Positions 1 to 11,579 of a stretch of 64,000 nucleotides of DNA are shown piece by piece (positions within the stretch are counted from its first letter, which is position 1; every line of letters starts with the position of its first letter). The notes below the pieces were generated by a model. It was not told the DNA's origin, did not search any database, and saw only the letters and a program-made list of their open reading frames with translations. Source of the stretch: Dicyema japonicum (lineage: Eukaryota; Dicyemida; Rhombozoa; Dicyemidae); assembly GCA_011109175.1 (NCBI GenBank), contig RDEW01000013.1, positions 659,221 to 723,220 on the forward strand. Reading direction: 5' to 3'. The position numbers were made by a program, and so were the translations under genes.

Positions 1-60
1 AAAACTAACTAATCACGTGTTTCCAGGACGCACTAGCAGGACACAGTTTGACAATCTCTG
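1..60 (-). repeat. TTAGTTAGTTT-type interspersed repeat, 3' part
   Basis: The reverse complement reads GCACGTGATTAGTTAGTTT-like sequence, matching the 3' half of the repeats at 3962 and 19925. It is cut by the window edge. Confidence 0.6.
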
Positions 61-1905
61 CTATAAGTTTTCCATCATACTTAAAGTTTTTGATATTGAT
101 GGTTCACATAGACATTGTCTATAATTTTTTTGCCAACAGTCAGAAATAATTTCAGCATTACTCCTGCATCTGAGATTCTTGTTACCACTGATCACAAGAA
201 ATAGATTCTCCTGAAGATTCTTTGAATTCTAATTCATGCCTCTGTTTGAATTTTGAATTTTAGTTCATTCCTCTGCTTGAATTTCTCTAATTTGAAGTTT
301 TAAAATTGTTTCAGCCCATTTTCGAAAAAACTGTTAGTGAAATTTTTTAAAGAGTTTCAGAAACTGGAGCATTCTGCTTTTCATCAGAAACATTCATCCC
401 GTGTTTGTGTTCAATCAGCATGCTTTCTAGAGTCCTTTTCAATACAACTGACTGGAATTAAGTTCTCGTTGCTCCTTCAACAGATAGCTTATCCATAAAA
501 TTTTTGAAGCATTTAGAGACAACTCCATCCCAAGTCATAACTAGTGGGATAATCTACCTTAAAATTGTAGAGAAGCGATAGCTCATTTTTGAGGGAGTCG
601 ATCTTGCGACATTTTTCTACTACCCCCTGTTTTAGGAGATCCTGAAGATGTAATTGTTGAACTGTACTTTTGTTTCGGTCAGAATCGACGTATCGACCCT
701 TATCTCAACATTCTGTGTTGATAGAATCGACTGAACTGAATGCCCCTTCAACTTTTCAGTCCCTTTGATTCCATATACTCTGCATAGATGGAGAAGTAAG
801 CACTTTACAACTTTGTTGTGTCTTCGGACGTAATCACTATTTAACGTTATACCACACTGAGTGGCCAAGTGATCAACAGTCTTCTTGTTTTTCTTGCAAT
901 GGCTAGATAATGTCCCCGACGTAGAAAGGAACACATTCCTGTCTAGCAAAAGGCAATACATTGCTTCACTTCTTTGACCGATATTTTCTTTTGACAACCA
1001 CCCACTGTACGTTTTTACATCAACGTTAGGTTCCTCCGTGCATCTAAAGAACACAGAATGTATTTTTACAATTAATTTTATCAAACAAATATTGAGTCTG
1101 GGTGGTCTTGAGGGACTGAATATCCATGTTGTCCTTGTCGGCAATTCCATGTTTAGAGACAAGAAATCCTGCGATTGTAGCCAATATCATTTCCTTGATT
1201 TAATTACTCGCAGAATCCCCGACCTCCGCAAACATATGTCCGACTGCCTTTACAGATTTGTATAAACCGGAAAAGCATCAGTTCACTTTTGAAAGTGACC
1301 GAAGTGAGTCCTCTCCCGAAGTCTTCCAGTTTAAATATAACCTCTCTATTTGCAGGTTTGAGATGTAACCTGAGGGTCGTAAGCAGTTGCCGTATTTGAA
1401 GGTCAATAGATTGCGTATTCATTTATTGCATGAAACAAGTTCGTAAAATTTAACTTGGTTTTTGAAAGCATGGTTATCTTCGTAACATTTTCAAAAATGG
1501 ACTCTATAACTTTATTCTTGAGAACATTACTTCCTCCATCTTCAAAAACATCCAAATATCGATATCCATTAACTCCGTCCAAAGTCTCACCGCATGATAA
1601 CGATTTAACATTTGAAGCTGACTTTTTCGAATTCATCTCCAAACCCGCAACATGAAAGAACTCGCGAAGAACTTCCATCATTTTAATAACAGTATCTTAG
1701 ATCGTCAATAAAAAACTCTGAAATCCATATTTCCACCATTTTGCTCTTCAATACAATCGACTACATCATACTTACCCCCTTTTATTTTTTGACCATCTAT
1801 TTCTGCTGACACAGACTTGAACTCTTCGAATGTTTCTAATTGAACTGATTAGGGATAAAGCTCCATTCACCCTTAGGGATCCTCCAAATCTCTGTTCCGC
1901 AGCAT
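61..1905 (-). mobile_element. LINE-A non-LTR retrotransposon remnant (RT C-terminus and tail)
   Basis: Read on the minus strand, several frames give the end of a reverse transcriptase. There is an FIDDL core near 1700, then GLEMNSKKSA, YRYLDVFEDGG and the segment IDLQIRQLLTTLRLHLKP (1204-1681). A post-RT zinc-finger-like stretch HLATQC...RRHNKVVKC follows (about 720-900), then a C-terminal domain containing VVEKCRKIDSL and TLESMLIEHKHGM. This order fits R4/R2-like non-LTR elements; the clade is my inference. Stops and frame changes show it is dead. A near-identical copy lies at 16010-17870. Confidence 0.75.
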
Positions 1906-1954
1906 AAACTATCTCAGACTTAAAATTATCATAATATTCATTAAAAGTTTCTAA

Positions 1955-2150
1955 AAAAGATCTGTAGATCTGTAGGTCGTGGGTTCGAATCCAAAAAATG
2001 GAGTTTCCAGCGAAGGTCAATTGTCGCCAAACAGGTTTCACCCGTGAGGCAACGAGTCTTTCTGGCACGACACGGTTGCTGAAAGGGATTTTTCCTACAT
2101 TCTTCCTGACCAAATCCACTCGTCAAATTACATTATAAAAACTTTTGCCG
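1955..2150 (+). repeat. tRNA-like B-box sequence, possible SINE
   Basis: GGGTTCGAATCC at 1981-1992 matches the RNA polymerase III B box. A GC-richer stretch with no coding sense follows. I see no convincing A box or cloverleaf, so it is a possible truncated tRNA-derived SINE, not a tRNA gene. Its counterpart is at 17900. Confidence 0.4.
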
Positions 2151-2162
2151 AAGAATGAAGTG

Positions 2163-2360
2163 ATGTCCGCGACGGTAGGACGTGTGATGAAAATGGAAGT
2201 TGCGAACCAACTACTCCACTTCTCTTACGAAGTGGAAGCAAGTAATGGAATATTGGAGGATGGATTTGGTAGACACAAGCACATGCTGTCTCTTGGGTTC
2301 CTTCCTTAGATTAATTAGTCATAACTAGGCCAATTTTTTATTTGCATATCATAAAGATAT
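2163..2360 (+). pseudogene. Copy 1 of unidentified small gene, start codon altered
   Basis: The counterpart of the 57-codon candidate at 18084-18279. In this copy the upstream ATG reads ATA, so only an internal ATG at 2163 remains. The rest of the first exon, including SATVGRVMKMEVANQLLHFS, is unchanged. Nothing resembling a known family was recognised. Confidence 0.25.
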
Positions 2361-2519
2361 TTCGTCAATCGAAAAAACCAACGTGAGCGAGTCCCCAAGT
2401 TAGAGAAGTATAATTGGCTGTAAGCTAGCGAACTGCATTGATGGAATTATATAAACGTTTTTCATAGCTTTATAATTAAAAAATAACTAATCGAATATTT
2501 CAAAAAACCATCGGTTGTT

Positions 2520-2900
2520 ATTTCTACAACAATATTAATTTTTGGGATATTGAAGGACTAAATACTCCACTTGTGAAGTACCATTTGTTCGTGGTTTGAT
2601 TGCAGTGCCGACTACAAAGTCCGAATCCAATCACGACTTTTCTTAGGACAAATAGCAAGGAATGGATGAGTAGTCGACCTAAGATCAAATCTGTTGTTTC
2701 AGAAGTTATACTATATTTTTTATTTAATAAATTGAGAAAGAAATACAGAGTAAACAACTATTAAATGTGTCCATTTCCCACTAGAGACTAGTCCATACTC
2801 GAAAGTCAATCCAGACTCAGTTCTTGTGAAAACCTTTTCAAGGAATGGAGAGAGACAATGGTAAGATGTCAATCTGACAACAGCTGAGGCAATTGAAGCA
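2520..2900 (+). pseudogene. Copy 1 of unidentified multi-exon gene fragment
   Basis: Counterpart of 18480-18860. This copy lacks about 20 bp near 2628, removing part of a proposed 25-nt intron and adjoining codons, and has further differences near 2695-2735. It cannot give the same protein as copy 2. Confidence 0.3.
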
Positions 2901-3027
2901 TATGACACCGATTGAATAAAATAAAGTTAAAATTAAAAGGCCATTTATTTTTGTGATTATTTTTTTAATTCAATTTTTTATTGGGAAATCCAAATAAATA
3001 TAAAATAGTTAAATAATAAATTACACA

Positions 3028-3692
3028 ATGACAACAAACTCTATAATTGCATTTAAATACTCCGATTGTGCAATAATTGCCTCTGATTCTATTGAAGATA
3101 ATGATATTCCTGAATGTAAGACAACATAATATTAAGACGGTGATAATATTTGTTACAGAATATTTCAAATCACATTATCTCTTGGGATTGGAATTGTCGG
3201 GGTAGAACATGAAATTATGGACATATACAACAGATCCATATATTATGCAAAGTGAGTGCTGTGCTAATAAATAGTCAACATACTATTAAACATGGAACTG
3301 ATATATCACTACGGAATTTTGTATCAAAAATTCAACCTTATATACGAAATCAAAAATATCACATGGTTTTATCAATTTATATTTTAAGAACTAATAATTC
3401 TCGGTCCTGAATCTGATTCTATTAATTTAGTGAAATTAGACAGTGAGGCCAATTTACATACAAAAAATTTATTTTGCATTGGATCCAATTCAAACTTGTT
3501 GGAGAGGGATTTAAATATAGCGTAAATATTCACTATTTATTTAGTCTTTTTACTTATTATCCGAAAAGTACAAAAAACGCTGTTCAGATAGCTTTTAATT
3601 TTTTATTCTGTGTAGCGTCTTTGAAGCAAACATTTGTGTACACAAAAAGTAAATTTTATATTTATTTGAGTGTGGATTCTCAATCCGGTTAA
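3028..3692 (+). pseudogene. PSMB2-like proteasome beta subunit, copy 1, splice-site mutant
   Basis: Same five-exon layout as 18997-19662. Intron 1 (3116-3136) is 21 nt here against 22 in copy 2, the change lying wholly inside the intron. Introns 2 (3252-3274) and 4 (3522-3544) are intact. At intron 3, which starts at 3366, the acceptor TTTTAGGAAC has become TTTTAAGAAC. The AG has moved one base downstream, and splicing there gives an immediate frameshift and stop after KYHM. Unless another acceptor is used, this copy makes only the N-terminal half. Exons 4 and 5 stay well conserved, so the loss looks recent. Confidence 0.75.
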
Positions 3693-3961
3693 AAAAGTAG
3701 GAAAGTTCATTACTCAATTTGGAAATAAGATTTTAAGATGATATTTATTTTTTGGTTGTTAAAATTGGGGTAATATTTATTTTATACTACCACTTGGCTC
3801 ATATATAAATGTTTTACATTAATGCTTCATGCATTACTCGCAGTCTATTCTTAGATAATCTATTACACCATAATTTTAATTGAATTATAAAATATTTAAA
3901 AAAAAAGTTAATTTATAAAATATTTAAAACAAATGTCTTTAATACTCAGATCTGAGTACAT
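3693..3961. other. AT-rich intergenic sequence
   Basis: No gene seen. AT-rich with short A/T runs; its counterpart at 19663-19924 is equally non-coding. Confidence 0.6.
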
Positions 3962-4165
3962 AAAATCTGCCTCTTGAAGATTTAATACGAGTGAACCATG
4001 GAACTCGCCGTCGTGACTGCGAAGGTCCAGTCACTCGACCGATACGTGCTTGTGTGGGGTCGAGCGAGGAGCATCGGGCCAAGATGAGGTCCCTGCTAGA
4101 GCGTGCTGGGAGCACGTGATTAGTTAGTTTGTGTGACCGTGGTCTCTAGTGTTATATTATTTATT
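3962..4165 (+). repeat. TTAGTTAGTTT-type repeat, family 1
   Basis: A roughly 200-bp dispersed unit containing CCATGGAACTCGCCGTCG, GGTCGAGCGAG and CGGGCCAAGATGAGG, ending GCACGTGATTAGTTAGTTT and then a CCGTGGTCTCTAGTG tail. It recurs at 19925-20130 (duplicate) and inverted at 32468-32660. No clear pol III boxes were seen, so its origin is open. Confidence 0.8.
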
Positions 4166-4179
4166 ATTATAAAACTAAT

Positions 4180-4850
4180 GCTGCGAATTTATTCAAAACA
4201 CTAAGTGAACATACCTTGTCCCTCTACAATATTGCCTTGATTACGTTAAACTGAAGGAATTTGAATCTATTGACGTGCAAATTCGTCATATCTTATCGGA
4301 GTTTACATAAAGCCCACTAACAAGGAAAGGGAGGGGGAATTTCCCACAAAGGTGAGTGAATTTATATTTGAATGGAAGTAATGGAAATAAGGTTAAGAAT
4401 TCATGGACCACGTTTCTACACGACGTGGATACAAGAGAATGGCTAACAGTGATTGCATAAGGAGACATAATGAAGTGGTAGGATGGATACTTCTGCATTT
4501 GTGATAGCAATAAATCATGCACTTTGTGTACTGTCAATGGTTTAAACCCAAGTGGACATTTCGTAAAAGTAGGTTCAACACAATGAACTTGATATTCTTG
4601 TACATGACGAAATGACAAATGAGATTGTAACCGTTGAAATACGAGTCATAAATTTGACTTATTGACTGGGGAGATAAAACTTGTGCAAAACTCCAGTATT
4701 GTTTTAACATGGGTAAGGTTTCCAGATCCTATAAAGCTTAAATGGGAGTTATGTAAATTGGTGTGCTAATGAGGGGACATATTTGTTTTGTTGAAGAGGA
4801 CACTTGAGAGTACTTTAGTTGAGTACATAAGGAAGAGAAGTCTATAATGA
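4180..4850 (+). mobile_element. LINE-A C-terminal remnant
   Basis: Plus-strand frames give SIDVQIRHILSEFT, then an RRHNEVVGWILL-type finger segment, CTLCTVNGLNPSGHF and LKRTLES, in the same order as the LINE-A tail at 61-1905. Frames are broken. Duplicate at 20135-20810. Confidence 0.6.
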
Positions 4851-4984
4851 TAATCCATGTGCTAAAATTGGCAACCTGGTGGATGATGAGTGAATTCTTC
4901 GCTTCATTTACCTTAAAGTGTGTGTTAACGAAAATCATCCCATGTCATCCAAGTTGATTGCTGGTCGTTTAAACAACTTCTGAA

Positions 4985-5500
4985 TTGGTTAAAGTTTTTG
5001 AACATAAATTTGGAAGACTTATTGAAAAATCATCTAATCAGTGACGAAGGGTATCAAGGAATGCGTCAAGGAGTTAAAGAACAGGCAACACTTAGAGGGT
5101 TCTCGACAATCCTGGACTTGCTTACAGGATCGTAATATGAACATAAAAAATTGGGGAATCAATATGAAACAGGAATACTGCAGTGAGACTTTAACACCTC
5201 ATATCTTTGTATTCGTGATGGATCATCTGACCAAAAAACATCAAAGTGGTTATTGATAGCCACGACCAAGGATCTCTTAGTTGCACAGCGAACCACCTCT
5301 GTGACCTAAAATATTTTCTCGAATAAAGGAAATTAATATTTCTTTGTAGCCGCTTGACTCGAACAATAACACAAGTTTGCTACTAATGTGCATAACCTTG
5401 GGACAATCTTCCTTATTTACTACTGGAACATACTCTTCAAAATGAAATACCGACATAAATTGACAATCCCCACAGCAACTTAAAAATTTCGTCAATCAAT
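4985..5500 (+). mobile_element. LINE-A reverse transcriptase core remnant
   Basis: Plus-strand stretches such as KECVKELKNRQHLEG, LTPHIFVFVMDHLTK and NHLCDLKYFLE resemble RT motifs of LINE-A (compare FVKGLKNRQYL and LLLMDDLKHI at 28120-28900). As RT core lies downstream of a C-terminal piece, these are separate fragments, not one element. Confidence 0.5.
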
Positions 5501-5679
5501 AACGACAATTATGATGGTTTGATCAAAAAAATAAAATTCTTTCAACCTTTGGCCCTGGCTATTTGATAAATTATCGGTGGTTATCGTTCGAGGTCAATTC
5601 TCATAGATCTAAACGTACATTGGAGGAGAGTACAGGAATTTGATTCTGCCGGAAAATTTCATAATTGTTATTTTCCGCA

Positions 5680-5803
5680 ATAGATTTGGCTAAAGAAAAA
5701 GTAGAAAGATTTCTCCCAACTAGTGTGTTATGCCAGAAGGACTTGTCGGGTAGAATCTATTTAACCTCGTTGATTCTTCAATAGATAATTTATCCATTAA
5801 ATT
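5680..5803 (-). mobile_element. LINE-A C-terminal snippet at the RLE-LINE insertion point
   Basis: The minus strand reads NLMDKLSIEESTRL, matching the LINE-A tail motif (NFMDKLSVEGATR at about 470-505; YMKRLSIEEELR at 29410). The RLE-LINE target duplication lies in the codons for NLMDK. Confidence 0.5.
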
Positions 5804-8747
5804 CTGTGTGGTGGTGTGGTGTAATTGAGAAAAAGTAACCAGAAGTGATATGCACAAGATCGACAAAAGAGAAGAGCTTTGTGAATTTTGCAATAAAATT
5901 AACAAAAGAAAGCGGCTGATATGTTGTGTCGTTTGTTCGTCGGTTTTTCACATGTCATGTGTTGGAATGACCAAAAAAGCCCTTACCACCATTACCAACT
6001 GGTGTTGCCAGGCATGCCTCCTTCCTGGGACGAAAGCACCATCGACTCCACCTAATTCACCTGAACGAATACCAATAGATTACCAGAAAACCCTTGAATC
6101 AATTGCCAACCTGGCATCTACACGAAGGATCATGATCAAAATTCCAAAAGCTGCCCGTGTTCCTGCCGCCGACTGTTTACACGATTGTATTGAAAGGGCA
6201 ATTTCTTCGACTGACCCAGTGGATTGGACACGATTATTCTACTTTGCACCATACACGCTATGTATGCCCTGTCAGAAGAGGAAAGATCAGGAATCGCTCA
6301 CGTCTATTGTAAAGGAAAATATTTGCTTGTTTTCTTCTGGAAATTTGTTCAGTGACTCCCGAGAATATACCTTCAAGCCCTCAAACCACGAGAACCATGC
6401 CTCAGAAACACAAAGATTGGAAGAGCGATTCATTGCAAACTATCTGAAGGTGGAGTCCGGGCCACCGTGAGGACTCTAGAAGAGCATAACCGTCTAATTG
6501 AGCCAACTGAACACTCCTACGATGCACTGGTTGAACGACATCCTGGTCCGCCAGTGGACGAACAGATCCCTACTTGCTCTGGAGAATTACCTAGTCTGAT
6601 TATTTCTGAGGGGGACGTGAAAGATGCGATCCTCTCATTCGCCCCAAGCAGCAGTGGGGACTTGACGGACTCCGTCCAGGACACCTAAAAGACTTAATTG
6701 ATCAGAATACGGGGAACTCTGGTGTTCGGCTATTATCGGCTATAACGAGGTTAATCAACAGAATGCTTTCCGGAAGATTACCAGAAGCAATCCGTCATAT
6801 TATGTTTTCCGCCAAGTTAATTGCCTTTGATAAATGTGGAGGAGGAATTCGTCCTATTGCTGTTGGGTTTGTTTTTCGTCGACTGGCTTCTAAACTTGCT
6901 AGCAGAGCAATCCTTCCGATGCTTGTCAAACAACTGCGACCAACCCAAGTAGGGGTCGGTACTCCTGGTGGATGTGAGGCGGCGGTTCATGCCGTTCGGA
7001 TGTTTACTGGAAACAGAACGAACATGCCTTGTGTGGTCCTCAAGATTGACATAAAAAACGCCTTCAATACCATACGGCGCGATGTAATTTTGGAAGATTG
7101 TCTTACCCATTACCCGTCTATATATAATTATGTTCATTGTTCGTATGGAAAACCGTCCAGTCTTGTACATGGGAAATACTTCATTCCCTCGTCGTGTGGG
7201 TTCAGCAAGGAGACCCACTAGGACCGGCATTGTTCTGCCTCGGTGTCGACCGTGTCATGAGATGCCTTACTACTCCGCTGAACGTGTGGTATTTGGATGA
7301 TTGCACCCTGGGAGGTCATCCTAACAATGTATATGACTGTCTACAGAGATTACTAACCAATTGGATACGCTTGGTTTAAAGCTAAACGCATCCAAATGCG
7401 AAATTGTTAATTATGGATTCTCCCGATATGAATGGAATCGGATCCTATTAATGTTTCGGGGGATTATTCCTAAAATATCGGAAATCGAGCCGGATCATTT
7501 GGAAATACTTGGATGCCCTCTGGCTGAAACTGGAATTAACGACACTCTGTTGGCTAAAGAACAGCAACTAAGAAAAACTTTTTTACGCCTTGGGATGCTG
7601 GATGCACATACCTCTCTTTTTCTCATGAAAAACGCTTTATCCACGCAGAAATTAAATTACGTCCTTCGAGGGCTCCATGTTACCTGAAAATGCAACAACT
7701 CGGGGCGATTGACTCCCTATTCCGGTCTACGACCGAACGTATTACTAATGTCGAATTCGACGAACAAGGATGGGAACAAGCAACCTTGCCCGTTCGCTTT
7801 GGTGGACTCGGAATTCTCTCACCATCTGATTTAGCACACCCGGCATATCAATCCTCATTGGACTCCAATCAGAATTTGATCATGATGATTCTCCAGCTCC
7901 CATCAGAGTCGTCAAAGATCGAAGATTTGGTACACCCTAAAGTCAAACAACTCGGGCAGAGAGACCTTTATGAGTCTGTTGCGAGGATAAATACGAGAGG
8001 CTTTTGAAAATATCTAACCAACACCGACGAGCCTGTCTTTTAACTGCAAGATGCGAGTGGAGCGGGGCTTGGATCAATGCCCTACCCATTGGAAACGTGG
8101 GAACTCACCTAGACGATGAAACGGTCCGCACCGGAGTCTCCATCAGACTTGGATTGAAAGTTTGTCAACCCCATGAGTGCCGATGCGGCCGGAAGGTCGA
8201 CTGCTATGGACATCATGCCCTTTCTTGTCGAAAAAGCGCAGGTCGATTCGCTAGACACAAGGCTATAAATGAAGTGGTGAAGCGCGCCCTCGAGTTGGCG
8301 GGATACCCATCCATTCTAGAGCCAACGGGCTTGAGTAGGGATGATGGGAAGCGACCCGATGGAATTACTGTCTTCCCCTTCTCTCGGGGCAAATGCTTAA
8401 TTTGGGATGCTGCCTGTACTGACAGCTTTTCCCAGTCGAAACTTTTGAGGTCGGCAATGAAAGCGGGAGAGGCCGCCCGTTTATATGAAAACTCAAAAAT
8501 AAAGAAATACAGCAGCCTCCTAAACCGTTTCCATGTACAGCCAGTGGTCGTCGAGACGAGCGGAGTCTTTGGCCCCAAGACGGTCTCTTTCCTTAGAGCA
8601 CTTGGGTGTCTATTGACCAAAGCCTCGAGGAGCGTCGGGAAACCGAGTGGCTTTTCCAAAGGATATCCCTGGCAGTAGTCAGAGGTAACAGCCACTCGAT
8701 CATATCCGCTGGACTAGTAATTAACTACTCATGTTTCCAATAATAAA
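5804..8747 (+). mobile_element. RLE-type non-LTR retrotransposon with PHD finger, copy 1 (inactive)
   Basis: One protein is spread over several frames from about 5850 to 8678. In order it has a PHD-like C4HC3 finger (CEFC...CVVC...FHMSC...WCCQAC), a linker, then an RT domain with KIDIKNAF, QQGDPLGPALF and YLDD (7290-7301). It ends with a PD-(D/E)xK-like endonuclease: CRCG...HALSC...GRFARH, DGKRPDG, IWDAAC and a later KIKKY. This places it among R2/CRE-like elements with a restriction-like endonuclease. The 15-bp direct repeats TTTATCCATTAAATT at 5789-5803 and 8748-8762 are target duplications. Several frameshifts are present; the one near 6660 is shared with copy 2. Confidence 0.88.
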
Positions 8748-8872
8748 TTTATCCATTAAATTATAGTATTTTTAAAAAATAAATTTATTACTAAAGCAAT
8801 CAAATCACATTTAAAATCCAATTTTTAAAAATTTTACTAAAAATTGTGAGAACAAAAAAATGTAATTAGCGT

Positions 8873-9076
8873 GTGGTGACCATGTAAATCTGCATTCGAA
8901 TGTCCTCAAATGTAGCCAAAGCTACAATAGAGCCATTTTCAATCCCCAAACAGTTGTTTCATTATTCTAAGAATATGATATTACAGATTTACATTTGTAG
9001 GATGAACATGATGAGGACACGCAAATTGAATTTCCCATGATACTGAATTATCGAATTTATGGATGACTTGGGACAT
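8873..9076 (-). pseudogene. Copy 1 of the 61-residue gene, frameshifted
   Basis: Counterpart of 24595-24806. A single T is missing within exon 2 (CAATCCCC near 8941 against CAATTCCCC), so after the 26-nt intron (8967-8992) the frame reads NNETTVWGLKMALL and stops instead of reaching ENGSIVALATFEDIRMQ. Exon 1 is unchanged. Confidence 0.5.
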
Positions 9077-9079
9077 TTT

Positions 9080-9509
9080 TAATATGGTTCGAAGTAAAAT
9101 TTTAGAATAAGAAAAATTATTAGTATTTTGTAAAGTAATATAAAATACTATTTTTTCGATTATTGTTATTATTTTTTATAATTAAAAATAAATAAAAAGG
9201 TTGGTTACCCACTAGTAAAATAAAAAAATCGTCGATAAAGCTTTTAATGTAATCCTTTATCTTTTCGTTACGACATTTCTATTATTTAACCACAAATATA
9301 CATAATATAGCTTTTTAAATCTGAACCAATTATCTTGGTAAATTCCAGTTAGGTAAATATAACTATGAATTGTATACTTTATTATTTTTTTTATTTTCTT
9401 TACTAAATATATAACATTACTTTACCATCCACATCGCACATTTATGTAATTCTATTTAAATATCAAAATTATTTATTTTAATTGGGTAGTTGTATTTTCC
9501 TTTTTTCCG
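9080..9509. other. AT-rich sequence without a gene
   Basis: Strongly AT-rich, nothing coding seen; counterpart at 24810-25254. Confidence 0.6.
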
Positions 9510-9690
9510 ATGGCATCACTGGATCCACCTAACAGAGGAGGCGCCCAATGCCTGACGTGCATCAAGAGGATCCAACAATTCTTTCCCGGGAACAACGTCG
9601 TTACCTGGTGACAAGTTCTGGAATACTGGAACGAGTCAGGATCGAGGAGTTAGTTAGTTTGGTTACCTTTGGTCTTTGGAAATAATTTTA
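9510..9690 (+). repeat. TTAGTTAGTTT-type repeat, family 2
   Basis: Begins GGCATCACTGGATCCACC, contains CCCAATGCCTGACGTGC and GTCAGGATCGAGGAG, and ends TTAGTTAGTTTGGTTACC with a TTTGGTCTTTG tail. Related units follow at 9757 and elsewhere. Confidence 0.7.
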
Positions 9691-9756
9691 ATTTTTTTGG
9701 CCACGTGATTCTGTGTTACCATTTACTACTTTATTGAAGATTTCTATTCTTTTCTT

Positions 9757-9985
9757 CTAGCGGCGTCATCAGATCCACTTTACTCAGGAGACACCCAATG
9801 CCGGCATTCAAAAGGATCCATCTTTTATTCAACCAGGATACTATTTCGCTCTCTGGTGACGAGTTGTGGCTTCTACCTCATTTCCCCGGACAATGTCCTC
9901 TGGATCACTGTTCATGGATACAGCCTCTACAGGAACGCGTTAGGATCACGGGGTTAGTTAGTTTAGTTCCCCTTGTCTTTGCAAT
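9757..9985 (+). repeat. TTAGTTAGTTT-type repeat, family 2
   Basis: About 230-bp unit: GGCGTCATCAGATCCAC, CCCAATGCCGGCATTCAAAA, GGACAATGTCCTCTGGATCA, GAACGCGTTAGGATCACGGG, then GTTAGTTAGTTTAG. The right edge of the large duplication lies at its end. Confidence 0.75.
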
Positions 9986-10224
9986 AATTTCATAAATCTG
10001 AAATATCAGCCAGAAGAAACGAACTAAATTTTAACTTGTCTACCAGTTTTATTAAATTTGATAAGAATCGCGACACACACCATTGGAGCGTGACATAATA
10101 TTTTTCTGTTTATCCCTGGTCCTTGATCCTTCAACTCCAACGAATTGTGCGATGAAAGTGTATTTCATAGAGGATTCCTCGAAATTCTGAAGAAGGCCAA
10201 TAATAACCCTTCCAGTTGGGTTCT
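9986..10224. other. Unassigned sequence
   Basis: First bases of the spacer between the large copies. I see no gene or repeat here. Confidence 0.5.
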
Positions 10225-10390
10225 AGGTAAATCATCGCCGGTAATTTCATCGCTGGTAAATTCATCGCTGGTAATTCATCGCCGGTAAATTCATCGCGAG
10301 GGTAAATTCATCGCGAGGTAAATTCATCGCCGGTAATTTCATCGCGAGGTAAATTCATCGCTGGTAAATTCATCGCCGGTTAATTCAAGC
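10225..10390 (+). repeat. Minisatellite, about 16-bp unit, ten copies
   Basis: Ten tandem units of the form GGTAAATTCATCGC with variable last bases (CG, TG or GAG). The unit is 15-17 bp. It sits about 300 bp beyond the 3' end of the MULE-like remnant on the minus strand and may be its terminal or subterminal repeat block. Confidence 0.9.
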
Positions 10391-10689
10391 GACCACGTGG
10401 GTCCTTAAAAAAAGAGGTCGAAATTTTGATTTTTTATATTATCATTAAAATGTAATTTTGGAGATTAATTTGACGATATGAGTCACGTGGCCAGATCCCC
10501 AGGATAGAAGAAATTTGAAAACCTCAATTCTCCAAATAGTGTTAAATTTACTCAACGATGTGCTATAGAAAAATTATTGATTATCTTACTGATTATTGAT
10601 TAATAACAAAGGTCAAACTTTAAGTGAATATTTATGATAATATAATTTTTAGAAAACAAGTTTATGACAATTATTAACAAAAACATTGT

Positions 10690-11570
10690 GTTAATTTCTA
10701 AAATGCTAAATTATAGGCAATGCCTTTTAAATAGTCAAGAATTTCGCGATTATCGAAGTCATTTACAATGCGTTGAATTCTTAAAGCATTATCTCTGTAT
10801 TTTTTCTTTTGTATAGGACCTTCCCCACCAGCAATATACTGTTCAATTTTAATTTCATTTCTTGCTTGTTCTTTCTTCAAAACATCAATAAAACTTCCAA
10901 ATCGTAGGATGACACACTCCAATTAAAGAATTAAAAGAATGATGCCATCCTTCGCAAGAGTTATTTGTTTTAGGCCCAGCAACTCTCGCTGCTTCAAAAC
11001 AATTCACAATCCATGGGCAAAACGTGGACAAGGACGTACTTGACGGCGTTCGGGAACGTCCTATCCAAATATCTTATACATAATCCAGTACAGGTTGAGC
11101 TTCTTCTGGGAAACTGTTGCAATCACACACAAATGTTCAATATAATGAACAGCATGTAATGTTGGGACAAATGCGAGCGCCGCAGTAATGCGCATTTTCA
11201 AAGCGAATTCTGTCTCTCTCTCTGATCCCTGTGATTGGATGCATCTAAATATGGATTGGGACAAATGAAAGAAACAGCCCTTCGTAATAGCATCAGGAAA
11301 TATAATATTAAATCCATTTATAGCTGCTTTTTTCGAAATCAGTCATAATTGTCCTCGGTGATAACGATGGCTCCAATGATTTTTATTCCGAAAAAACTTT
11401 TTTATAGCTTTCTTCCGTTCTTTTACACATTAAAATGTATATAAGTGGATGTTCCGTAAGGTATTCCATGATTATAAGATCTGGATTACATGTTGGTTTC
11501 CAGAAAATGGTAGCAAGACTCTGCAATCAGATATTTCAGATGCCAGAAACTTGGTCAAGTTGCATCTCGA
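10690..11570 (-). mobile_element. MULE transposase remnant
   Basis: The minus strand carries frames resembling the C-terminal half of animal MULE transposases. SQSIFRCIQSQG and KMRITAALAFVPTLHAVHYI (11061-11264) match the FHF-x-Q-x(2)-W...ALAFVP-type core. FIDVLKKEQARNEIKIEQYI and YRDNALRIQRIVNDF (10698-10922) match the typical end. Frames are interrupted between them. The family is recognised by motif order from memory. Confidence 0.65.
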
Positions 11571-11579
11571 TACATTAAA

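Larger units (their letters stand above)
1..9985. repeat. Large direct duplication, copy 1
   Basis: This block aligns base by base, with scattered substitutions and small indels, to 15953-25735 in the same orientation. Homology is already present at base 1, so the left edge may lie outside the window. It stops near 9985, just after a TTAGTTAGTTT-type repeat, where the two right flanks become unrelated. Host-gene frames and splice sites are damaged in this copy (PSMB2-like acceptor, 61-residue gene frameshift, 20-bp deletion near 2628). The spacer between the copies is not repeated after copy 2, so this is not a plain head-to-tail tandem. Confidence 0.93.

Noticed and set aside
1975-1995. A tRNA gene at the B box
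   Set aside because: Only the B box and a few flanking bases fit; no A box or acceptor stem.
8213-8695. A 160-codon minus-strand gene
   Set aside because: It is antisense to the RLE-LINE endonuclease domain, and the same shadow appears in copy 2.
10225-10390. A CRISPR array
   Set aside because: Units are directly adjacent with no spacers, and the genome is eukaryotic.
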